Assembly: GCA_902810755.1 (NCBI GenBank)
Contig: CADDYT010000064.1
Coordinates: 1 to 34,095, forward strand
Source: Chloroflexota bacterium
GTDB lineage: Bacteria > Chloroflexota > Ktedonobacteria > Ktedonobacterales > Ktedonobacteraceae
Direction: 5' to 3'
DNA length: 34,095 bases
A program made the translations under genes and the position numbers. Shown here piece after piece: positions 15,054 to 22,022 of the stretch; the first letter of the stretch is position 1, and each line of letters starts with the position of its first letter. The notes beneath the pieces are model-generated. The model made no database searches. It was not told the DNA's origin and worked only from the letters and a program-made list of their open reading frames with translations.

Positions 15054-15533
15054 ATGGCAAATGTTTCCCAGGACTTACTCGATTCCTTGCGCGCCATGCC
15101 GGAGGTATTGGACGCGCTGCTGGAAGGCTGCACGCAGGAGCAGGCCAGCGCCGCGAAGGGCGGCGATGAGGGATGGTCGGTCGTCGAAGTCGTGTGTCAC
15201 CTGCGCGACGCCGAAGAGCGGGCGCTGGAACGCATGCGTCTCATGCGCGATAACGATAACCCCGTTATTCCTGCCTACGATCAGGACGCCTGGGCCAGGG
15301 AACGCAACTATGCAGCCGCCGACCTGCGTGAAGCTCTCGCCGCATTCCATCGCTTCCGCGCGCAGCACATCGCCGAGCTGGCCCGACTCTCGCCGCAGCA
15401 GTGGAAGCGGCACGGCCAGCACGAGGAACAGGGCGAAATCACCATCAGCAGCCAGGCCTTGCACATTGCCGCCCACGATGCTATCCACGCCGCGCAGATT
15501 GCCAGGCAGTTGAAGGGTTTCGCTACTATCTAG
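15054..15533 (+). CDS. DinB/DUF664-type metal-dependent four-helix protein
   Basis: This is a 159-residue four-helix-bundle protein of the DinB superfamily, which includes bacillithiol and mycothiol transferases and uncharacterised damage-inducible proteins. The metal-binding His positions are seen in VVEVVCHLRDAEERAL (about His 49) and in the C-terminal HIAAHDAIHAAQIARQL (His 139-147). AAGGAG lies 7 nt before the ATG, which is 2 nt after the hydrolase stop, so it belongs to the operon. It ends 12 nt before a long palindromic repeat that probably stops transcription. Its part in the pathway is unknown; a thiol-transfer or metal-hydrolase step is a guess. Confidence 0.82.
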   Translation: MANVSQDLLDSLRAMPEVLDALLEGCTQEQASAAKGGDEGWSVVEVVCHLRDAEERALERMRLMRDNDNPVIPAYDQDAWARERNYAAADLREALAAFHRFRAQHIAELARLSPQQWKRHGQHEEQGEITISSQALHIAAHDAIHAAQIARQLKGFATI

Positions 15534-15544
15534 CATGCTTATGA

Positions 15545-15603
15545 AAATGCCAGCCAGCATGTCATACTGAGCGCAGCGAAGCATGACATGCTGGCTGGCA
15601 TTT
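15545..15603. repeat. Dispersed repeat copy forming a 21-bp perfect hairpin between convergent genes
   Basis: The arms at 15545-15565 and 15583-15603 are perfect inverted copies (AAATGCCAGCCAGC... and reverse) around a 17-nt loop containing ACTGAGCGCAGCGAAGC. The loop and inner arm (GTCATACTGAGCG, GAGCGAAGCAT-like) match the element at 11997-12087. It lies between the stop codons of the DinB gene and the PQQ-propeller gene and probably acts as a two-way transcription stop, although T-runs are short. Confidence 0.75.
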
Positions 15604-15640
15604 CTCAGTACAGAACATGTCCCAACCAGTTTTTGAGATG

Positions 15641-17008
15641 CTACGTTGCTGGCTGGTAGCGCCACAGCAGCACTCCATCGTTCATGCGCACAACATCCAG
15701 CGACCCGTTTACCTGTTGCAGGTACATGATGCCGTTATCGATCAACGGGTACCAGAGAATGACCGAAGGAGTGGTGTAGTGCCAGAGGTAGAGATCATCG
15801 CTGCCTCTCCATGCATCAACAGAATTGTCATCGGTGCCAAGATAGAGGATACCATCGGCAATAGCTGGCCCGTAAAGCAGGGAAGGGGGGAGCTGCTGCT
15901 GCCAGAGCAAGCTTCCATTGCTGCTATGCAGCGCCGTTATCGTATGATCCTGTGTCACGATGTAGGTGACCCCTTGCTGCGCAAAGGGAGACATAATCAA
16001 CTCGCTCTGCGTTTTGTATTGCCAGAGTGGCGAACCGTTCGTGCCGCGCAACGCTTTGACGGTTCCTGCATTGTACAGATAGATAATATCCCCGGATTCT
16101 GACCAGAACGACGATTTGTTGATGGTGGAGTGTATCTGCCAGAGAAATGACCCGTTGCTGGCCTGATTGGCCTGTATCGTCCCATGCCCATCGTTGCTGT
16201 AGATAATGCCGTTTTCGATGAATGGCTGCCAGTTTGTCCCTTCGTCGGCATGGTAGCGAAAAAACTCCATTCCGTCGCTGCCGCGTACCACGTAGACAGT
16301 GCCATCATTGGTATGAATGGAGGCAATACCATCTGAGACAGAAAGGAATGTGTCCAGGGGAGCTGTCATACCGGATGAGAGATACCACAGTTCGTTGCCG
16401 TCGCTGGCGCGCAGAGCATAGACAGTGCCGTTCTGCGCATTGTAATAGACGATGCCTGCATTCACCATGATTCGGCCCGGCCCGGCGGGAGGTACCGAAG
16501 TAGCCCAGAGAACGCTGCCATCGGAGGCGCGCAATGCTTCAACTACAGTTCCGTTCGCATTAGCAGTAATGCCATATAAGGCTGTGCTGCTCGCGGCCCC
16601 CAGGTAGTAGGCAGGCGTGATAAATGAACGCTGCCAGAGTAGCTTGCCGTCGCTGCCCCTGCGCGCACTCAATGTGCCATCGGTGGCGTCGATATACACG
16701 ATGCCGTTGGCGCCAGCAATGGAGGCTACAGCAGTCTGAGACGATGAGGGCGCGGCAGGCGTCATCAGCGGCGCGTTTTGCCTGCTGAGAAAGGGAACGT
16801 TGATGCCAACAAGCAGCAGCAGGATAACAAAGCCTGCCAGTGAAGCATAGATCAGGAGGCGAGAGCGAAAGAGCGCCGTGAGGGAAGCGGTCGATAACGG
16901 CCACTTCCTGCCCCACCGGTTCTTATTATTGCCGCTATCCTCCGTATTCAGGTCGATGACCTCGATATCGTCCTCTGCCGGTATTTCGCTGCGATCCGTG
17001 TTTTTCAT
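15641..17008 (-). CDS. Membrane-anchored PQQ-like beta-propeller protein
   Basis: From the ATG at 17008 the protein has 455 residues: an acidic/charged cytoplasmic N terminus (1-35), one membrane helix (about 51-70), a short Pro/Ser linker, then a propeller built from nine repeats of about 38-42 residues, each ending in a motif like GSDGKLLWQ, ASDGSVLWA, SSNGSLLWQ or MNDGVLLWR. These are the PQQ-like (BamB-type) blades; no catalytic PQQ-dehydrogenase residues are seen, so a structural or sensory role outside the membrane is likely. A GTG at 17062 is an alternative start; neither has a good ribosome site. It ends against the palindrome at 15545-15603 and stands as a single gene. Confidence 0.8.
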   Translation of the reverse strand: MKNTDRSEIPAEDDIEVIDLNTEDSGNNKNRWGRKWPLSTASLTALFRSRLLIYASLAGFVILLLLVGINVPFLSRQNAPLMTPAAPSSSQTAVASIAGANGIVYIDATDGTLSARRGSDGKLLWQRSFITPAYYLGAASSTALYGITANANGTVVEALRASDGSVLWATSVPPAGPGRIMVNAGIVYYNAQNGTVYALRASDGNELWYLSSGMTAPLDTFLSVSDGIASIHTNDGTVYVVRGSDGMEFFRYHADEGTNWQPFIENGIIYSNDGHGTIQANQASNGSFLWQIHSTINKSSFWSESGDIIYLYNAGTVKALRGTNGSPLWQYKTQSELIMSPFAQQGVTYIVTQDHTITALHSSNGSLLWQQQLPPSLLYGPAIADGILYLGTDDNSVDAWRGSDDLYLWHYTTPSVILWYPLIDNGIMYLQQVNGSLDVVRMNDGVLLWRYQPAT

Positions 17009-17200
17009 ATAGCCATTGGTTTCTATATAACGAGAAGACACTGCTGACAGTATAGAAGACACATTGACTTTCGTCTACTGTTGTTCAGGAAATGTTATGC
17101 CGGAAGACGTTATGTAGCATTGCCTGCTTCGTTAGAGAGTATAAGAAACCCATGTAAATGAGGCTTTTGTAGCATTGTAGGCGAGGAGGTGAGATCGAAT

Positions 17201-17266
17201 ATGAACGTTGATTTCTTTGTTGAAGAAGTAAATATGAGATTATTAGAGATGGAGCAGGAAACCTGA
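17201..17266 (+). CDS. Possible 21-residue small ORF with a perfect ribosome site
   Basis: ATG at 17201 is preceded at 8 nt by GAGGAGGTGA (17183-17192), one of the strongest Shine-Dalgarno sequences in the window. The frame encodes MNVDFFVEEVNMRLLEMEQE plus Thr and stops at 17266; it is acidic and predicted helical. A hairpin with a T-run follows at 17271-17316. No promoter was convincing (TATAAG near 17140 lacks a spaced -35). The rest of the 17009-17380 gap holds only a direct repeat of TGTAGCATTG (17113-17122 and 17168-17177). Confidence 0.35.
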   Translation: MNVDFFVEEVNMRLLEMEQET

Positions 17267-17270
17267 TTGA

Positions 17271-17316
17271 CCTCTTACGGTTAAACTTTACTTCGGTACG
17301 TAGCCGTGAGGCTTTT
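17271..17316 (+). terminator. Hairpin with T-run downstream of the small ORF
   Basis: CCTCTTACGG (17271-17280) can pair with CCGTGAGG (17304-17311) with a 2-nt bulge, followed by CTTTT and, further on, TTTTT. It would fit a plus-strand terminator for the small ORF; the loop is long (about 23 nt), so confidence is modest. Confidence 0.35.
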
Positions 17317-17380
17317 CCCGGTCCCTTTTTGTCAGGTTTGCTCTGACAGGCCAGATGAAGAGGAGGAGCAGCCTTGCTCC

Positions 17381-20300
17381 TCATTTCAATATTTTCCCCA
17401 GCACGACTTCGACATCGTAGCCTTCCAACTTCTTTGATGAAGTAGGCGAGACTCGCTCGCGATAAACCTCCTCGAAAGCCGATTTGTTGGCTTCGTCGGG
17501 GTTGAGCAGGATGACGTCTGCCAGCGTCTCGGCCTGGATAGCTTCGCCGTAGTGTTGGAGCATCTGGGCCAGTTCCACGCTGTCGGTGTAGAAGGCGAGG
17601 CCGATGTGATCCTCGATATTGCAGCCAGCTTTTTTGCGCATATCCTGAATATAGTGTGTCAGGTCGCGTACCAGGCCCTCCTCACGCAATTCGGGGGTGA
17701 TTGTTGTCTCAAGAGCAACGATGTAGCCGCGCTCTTCCGCCGTCACAAAGCCGGGGCGCGCCGTAGCAAGCACCTCGACCTCTTCCGGGGTCAGCGTGAT
17801 CTGCTGACCCTCGAGCGTGAAGGTTAATGCCCCGGTTTCGTTCAGCTGTGTGGCCGCTGCGTTGAGACCGCGTTCGTTGAGAGCTTTGAATGAGGCCAGA
17901 ATTTTCTGCGTCAGCCTGCCGTACTTTGGCCCGAGTACCTTCACCTGGGGCCTGAGCGTGTAGGTCAGCATATCACTCTCGCTGCTCATCAATTCCAGTC
18001 GTTTGATGTTCAACTCTTCAAGTATCTGCTCTTTAAGCCGCATGAGAGCTTCCTCCTCAGCAAGCGTTGGCACGCGCACGTACAGCGTGTTCAGCGGCTG
18101 GCGCACCTTGATCTGTGCCTTTTCACGCGCCGCGCGACCGAGACTGACGATCTGCATGACCAGGCGCGTCTCCCTCATCAACTGCTCATCGATCAATTCC
18201 TCGTTTGCCACCGGCCAATCGGTCAGGTGAACACTGATGGGAGCGTTGGGGTCAACGCTGCGCACAAGGTTCTGGTAGAGTTCTTCTGTCATGAAGGGGA
18301 TGAAGGGCGCGAGCAGGGTGATGAGCGTGGTCAGGCACTCGTAGAGCGTCAGGTAGGCCGCCAGCTTGTCGTTGTCCAGTTCTGATTTCCAGATTCGCTC
18401 GCGGCTGCGCCGCAGGTACCAGTTCGACAGGTCTTCCAGAAAATCCTGAATCGCCATGCCTGGAGTGGTGCTGTTGTACTCGTTCAGGCCATTGGTGACG
18501 GTCTGGATCGTCCGCTGCAATTCCGAGATAATCCAGCGGTCAAGGTCGCTGCGCTGCTCTACCGGAAGCCGGTGCTGGCGGGGGTTGAAGGAGTCGATGT
18601 TGGCGTAGGTCACGAAGAACCAGTAAACATTCCAGATTTTGTCGAGCGTGCGCCGCACCAGCATCCACTTCTCGCTCAGGCGCACCGGCACGCCTGCCTC
18701 CTGCGCCAGTTTCACGGCCTGCTCAGACGGAATACGCGGGAAATTCAGGTTCAACTCCGGGTTCTGGTTCAGGTAGAGCCAGCGCATGGTGTCGGAGCCA
18801 ACGGTTTCGGCGGCCTCGTCGAAGACAACGAAATTGCCCTTCGATTTATGCATTGGCTCGCCATCCTCGCCCAACAGCGTGGCAAAGCCCAGCAGGGTCT
18901 TGAAGGGAGACATGCCCTCAAGCACGGTACTCATGACCAGCATGGAATAGAACCAGTTTTTGAACTGGCCGGGAAAGGACTCAGTGACGAAATCGACCGG
19001 GAACCACTGCCGCCAGTATTCTCGATCTGTGCGATAGTGCAGTGTCGAGAACGGCACAATACCGGCATCCAGCCAGGGATTGCCCACATCCGCGATACGC
19101 GAAACCTCGGCCCCGCAGCTTTTACAGCGAATCTTGACTGCGTCGATCCATGGGCGGTGCGGTGAGTGGCCCTCAAACTCTTCCCACCCGGCGACGGCGC
19201 GCTCTTTCAGTTCGTGTTCACTGCCGACAACCTCGAAGGTGCCGCATTGCGGGCAGTCATAGATGGGCAGCGCGAGGCCCCAGTACCGCTTTTTGGAGAT
19301 CATCCAGTCATCCATGTTGCGCAGCCAGTCCAGCTCGCGCTCCTCGCCGAAGGCGGGAATCCATTTCGCCTCCGGTACCACCTTCATGATCTCGTAGCGC
19401 AGGCGTTCCATTGAGATATACCACTCATCTACCAGGCGGAATATCAGCTCAGTCTTGCAGCGCCAGCAGACCGGGTAGCGGTGCCGGTAGTTCTGTGTCC
19501 GATAGAGCAGGCCCTTCTGCGCCAGGTTCTCGGCGATTTGCTGTCCCACCTCTGCCGCCTTCTGGCCGGTGAGCCAGCCATATCCTTCTGTATAGACGCC
19601 GAATTCGTCAACGGGCGCGAGAACGGGCAGGTGAAATTCTTTCGAGAGCGCGAAGTCCTCACGCCCGGCTCCCGGCGCGATATGCACAATGCCAGTTCCC
19701 TCCGTCGCGCTTACCTCTTTCCAGGGAATGACGGTATGCACAATGCCCTGTTCCGCTGGCAGTTCGTCAAACGGACCCTGATAGCGCCAGCCAACCATTT
19801 CGCCGCCTTTGAGCGTGCCGACCACGCGGTACTCGCCCTTATCGCGCCCGCGCAGCGCCTTCAACACCGGTAGCAGGTCTTCGGCGATATAGTAATATTC
19901 GCCATCCTGCTCGACTTTCGCATAGGTCAGGTCAGGATTGACGGCGGCGGCGACATTGGCGGCGAGCGTCCACGGTGTGGTTGTCCAGACGAGCAGGTAC
20001 TCGCCAGGGCGGTCGATCAACGGGAAGCGGGCATAGATGCTCAGGTGACTGGTCTCTCTATAGTCTTCGGAAAGCGTCTCCATGTTGGAGATGCCGGTGG
20101 CGCAGCGCGGACACCATGTCATCACGTCGTGACCCTTGTAGATCAGCCCGCGTTCGTAGCATTTCTTGAGAAAGTACCAGATGGTGTAGTTATTCTCGTC
20201 CGAGAGCGTGTAGTAGTCATGCCCCCAGTCCATCCATTCGCCGAGTCGGATCGATTGCTCGGTGATCTTTCGCGCAAAGGTGAAGACGCGATCCTTACAC

Positions 20301-20683
20301 AACTGGACAAATTTTGCGATGCCAAACGCCTCAATCTCGCGCTTGTTGGTGAAACCCAGTTCTTTCTCAACCTCGACTTCGACCCAGAGGCCCTGGCAGT
20401 CGAAGCCGTTCTGGTAACGCTGTTTGTAGCCCTGCATCGTTTTGAAACGCTGGTACAAATCCTTATAGGTGCGGCCCCAGGCATGGTGGACGCCCATCGG
20501 ATTGTTGGCGGTTATCGGACCATCCAGAAACGAGTATCGCCGCTCGCTATGTTCATTGCGATGCAGGTAGCGTTGTAAGACGCCCTCCTCTTCCCACCAG
20601 CGCAAGATGTCACGCTCCAACGCCGGGTAATCAACCCGATCTGCGGGCGTAACGCTCTGGAATACCCCGGATTTTACAGACAC
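17381..20683 (-). CDS. ileS: Isoleucyl-tRNA synthetase, divergent HHAWG/HKSKG clade
   Basis: IleRS charges tRNA-Ile and edits misactivated valine. The class I HIGH motif appears as HHAWG (about 66-70, in PMGVHHAWGRTYKD) and KMSKS as HKSKG (about 612-616, in GEPMHKSKGN). The zinc-type Cys pairs WCPRCATG, CWRCK, CPQCG and CKSCG, the CP1 editing insertion and the IleRS C-terminal extension (about 1100 residues overall) are present. The GTG at 20683 is the best start, with AGAGGAGG 9 nt upstream; a GTG at 20692 touches that site. alaX-like editing gene ends 36 nt upstream, so both are under the T-box at 21510-21788. Substrate assignment rests on overall IleRS similarity; confirm against ValRS/LeuRS. 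Confidence 0.9.
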   Translation of the reverse strand: MSVKSGVFQSVTPADRVDYPALERDILRWWEEEGVLQRYLHRNEHSERRYSFLDGPITANNPMGVHHAWGRTYKDLYQRFKTMQGYKQRYQNGFDCQGLWVEVEVEKELGFTNKREIEAFGIAKFVQLCKDRVFTFARKITEQSIRLGEWMDWGHDYYTLSDENNYTIWYFLKKCYERGLIYKGHDVMTWCPRCATGISNMETLSEDYRETSHLSIYARFPLIDRPGEYLLVWTTTPWTLAANVAAAVNPDLTYAKVEQDGEYYYIAEDLLPVLKALRGRDKGEYRVVGTLKGGEMVGWRYQGPFDELPAEQGIVHTVIPWKEVSATEGTGIVHIAPGAGREDFALSKEFHLPVLAPVDEFGVYTEGYGWLTGQKAAEVGQQIAENLAQKGLLYRTQNYRHRYPVCWRCKTELIFRLVDEWYISMERLRYEIMKVVPEAKWIPAFGEERELDWLRNMDDWMISKKRYWGLALPIYDCPQCGTFEVVGSEHELKERAVAGWEEFEGHSPHRPWIDAVKIRCKSCGAEVSRIADVGNPWLDAGIVPFSTLHYRTDREYWRQWFPVDFVTESFPGQFKNWFYSMLVMSTVLEGMSPFKTLLGFATLLGEDGEPMHKSKGNFVVFDEAAETVGSDTMRWLYLNQNPELNLNFPRIPSEQAVKLAQEAGVPVRLSEKWMLVRRTLDKIWNVYWFFVTYANIDSFNPRQHRLPVEQRSDLDRWIISELQRTIQTVTNGLNEYNSTTPGMAIQDFLEDLSNWYLRRSRERIWKSELDNDKLAAYLTLYECLTTLITLLAPFIPFMTEELYQNLVRSVDPNAPISVHLTDWPVANEELIDEQLMRETRLVMQIVSLGRAAREKAQIKVRQPLNTLYVRVPTLAEEEALMRLKEQILEELNIKRLELMSSESDMLTYTLRPQVKVLGPKYGRLTQKILASFKALNERGLNAAATQLNETGALTFTLEGQQITLTPEEVEVLATARPGFVTAEERGYIVALETTITPELREEGLVRDLTHYIQDMRKKAGCNIEDHIGLAFYTDSVELAQMLQHYGEAIQAETLADVILLNPDEANKSAFEEVYRERVSPTSSKKLEGYDVEVVLGKILK

Positions 20684-20719
20684 AATACACACCCTCCTCT
20701 TCCCACATATGCTGCCCTT

Positions 20720-21478
20720 CTACCACGTCGGCGGATCATCTTCGACCGATAGCGGCGGCTCGTCGGTCAGCATGATTTCCAGGCGTTTGTTGATCTTGCC
20801 CTTGTTCTCAGTCCTGGTAATCTTGATGCCGCCCACCTCTTTTGTATGGTTGACATGGGTGCCGCCATCGGCCTGCAGATCCAGGCCCACAATCTCGACG
20901 ATACGCACCTCCTCGATATGCGGCGGCAGCAGGTTAATTTTCGTGCGAATCAGGTCAGGGATGGCAAACGCCTTCTCACGCGGCAGCGTATAGACACGCA
21001 GCGGATAATCGGCCTTCACCGCCTCGTTTATCTTCTGCTCAATGTAGGCGATACGCTCTTTATTGAGATTCTCCATCGCGAAGTCCATACGCGCCCGGTC
21101 GGGGTACATCTGGCCTCCCGTTACTTGCACGCCGAACTCCTTCCAGATGGTGCCACAGAGAATGTGTAGCGCCGTGTGCGTGCGCATCATCCGATAGCGG
21201 AAATCCCAGTCAATGCTCGCCACCACTTCCGTCCCTACTACCGGCGGAGTGCAATCCAGCGTATGCCAGACGATATCGTCGCGCTTATTCAAGGCGATCA
21301 CCGTTGCCTGGCATTCTCCATTTTCCCAGGAAAGCATGCCGCGATCGGCCATCTGACCGCCGCCTCCGGGGAAAAATATGGTTGCATCCAGTGCTACCTC
21401 GTCACCCTCGACAGCGACCACCCTGGCGCTGCACTCGTAGGTGTAACTGTTCTCATGGTAAAGTAACCTGGTCTTCAT
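20720..21478 (-). CDS. Free-standing alanyl-tRNA editing (AlaX-like) protein with altered zinc site
   Basis: AlaX proteins are stand-alone relatives of the AlaRS editing domain that deacylate mischarged tRNA-Ala. This 252-residue protein has the Gly-rich motif FFPGGGGQMADRG (about 36-47), the first metal motif HTALH (101-105) and the second motif in LQADGGTHVNHTKEVG. In the family the second motif is CGGTH; here the Cys is Asp (DGGTH, 204-208), so one zinc ligand is changed. The ATG at 21478 has AAAAGGAG 7 nt upstream. It is the first gene of the T-box operon, before ileS. Because it travels with IleRS, a different mischarged tRNA could be its substrate; that is inference. Confidence 0.87.
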   Translation of the reverse strand: MKTRLLYHENSYTYECSARVVAVEGDEVALDATIFFPGGGGQMADRGMLSWENGECQATVIALNKRDDIVWHTLDCTPPVVGTEVVASIDWDFRYRMMRTHTALHILCGTIWKEFGVQVTGGQMYPDRARMDFAMENLNKERIAYIEQKINEAVKADYPLRVYTLPREKAFAIPDLIRTKINLLPPHIEEVRIVEIVGLDLQADGGTHVNHTKEVGGIKITRTENKGKINKRLEIMLTDEPPLSVEDDPPTW

Positions 21479-21509
21479 GTGCGCGCTCCTTTTGATAGTA
21501 AGTTCGATC

Positions 21510-21788
21510 AAAAAAAAGGCCCTCTCGTTCGCTGTGGGAATGAGAGGAACGCGTGTGATACCACCCAGATTAGCCATATGTTCGCCTGGCTCGCCTCATA
21601 CCATCTTATCAGAGCCGAAGCTGCTTTCCAACACTCCCGATTGCTGCATGCCATAAGAGACAATACATTATCCCTTGAAGGCAAAACATCTTGTTCGTTT
21701 GTGTGCTGACTGAGAACGCGGCAACAGGCCCCGGAGAAAACGCCGTTCCCGCTTGCGCCCCGTAAGAGTTACGAACAGATCGGATAAC
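21510..21788 (-). promoter_or_regulatory. T-box leader of the alaX-ileS operon
   Basis: Read on the minus strand: a base stem pairs ATCTGTTCGT (21780-21771) with ACGAACAAGAT (21698-21688) with one bulge; a stem III-like hairpin AGCCA/TGGCT covers 21591-21572; the T-box core AATCTGGGTGGTATCACACG follows (about 21570-21552); then a terminator stem CCTCTC (21547-21542) with GAGAGG (21526-21521) and a run of eight Ts (21517-21510). This is the canonical order stem III, T-box, terminator. Uncharged tRNA should favour the antiterminator and read-through. The specifier codon cannot be read safely by eye; an AATCGG near 21640 holds ATC (Ile). Control by tRNA-Ile is expected from ileS. Confidence 0.8.
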
Positions 21789-21794
21789 ACCTTT

Positions 21795-21823
21795 ATGGTA
21801 CCATAAATTGCGCAGATTGTACA
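21795..21823 (-). promoter_or_regulatory. Probable promoter of the T-box operon
   Basis: On the minus strand TGTACA (21823-21818), 17 nt, then TACCAT (21800-21795) with an upstream TG (TGGTACCAT). The start would be near 21788, a few bases before the base stem of the T-box leader. The -10 box lies inside a perfect palindrome, TTTATGGTACCATAAA (21792-21807), which could be an operator. Confidence 0.45.
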
Positions 21824-21907
21824 GTGCTTGCGTTGTTTTCTGTTGTCTGTCCCTGGGCAGACACAGGTGATGAAACAGGAAGCCATTTCCCTTCTTCCCG
21901 CCGGACG

Positions 21908-21916
21908 TGGTACAAT
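21908..21916 (+). promoter_or_regulatory. Extended -10 promoter of sucAB
   Basis: TGGTACAAT (TG at 21908-21909, TACAAT 21911-21916) is a good extended -10 element with only a weak -35 (TTCCCT at 18 nt). The start near 21923 gives a leader of about 100 nt before the GTG at 22023. A second TTATAC-like box lies at about 21940. Confidence 0.5.
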
Positions 21917-22022
21917 GAATAGGGCAACCCCATGCTTTGTTATACATTGTGTACATGATTTTACGAGGGTTCAATCGTTATCAAACATCTATGCACTATC
22001 TTTACTTACAGAGGAAACAACC

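Noticed and set aside
17085..17384. Minus-strand 99-codon frame downstream of ileS
   Set aside because: Basic, low similarity to any fold, overlaps the ileS end region, no good ribosome site; codon use unlike neighbours.
18572..21169. Long plus-strand frames opposite ileS and the editing gene
   Set aside because: Antisense shadows of GC-rich coding sequence; the minus-strand proteins have full family motifs.
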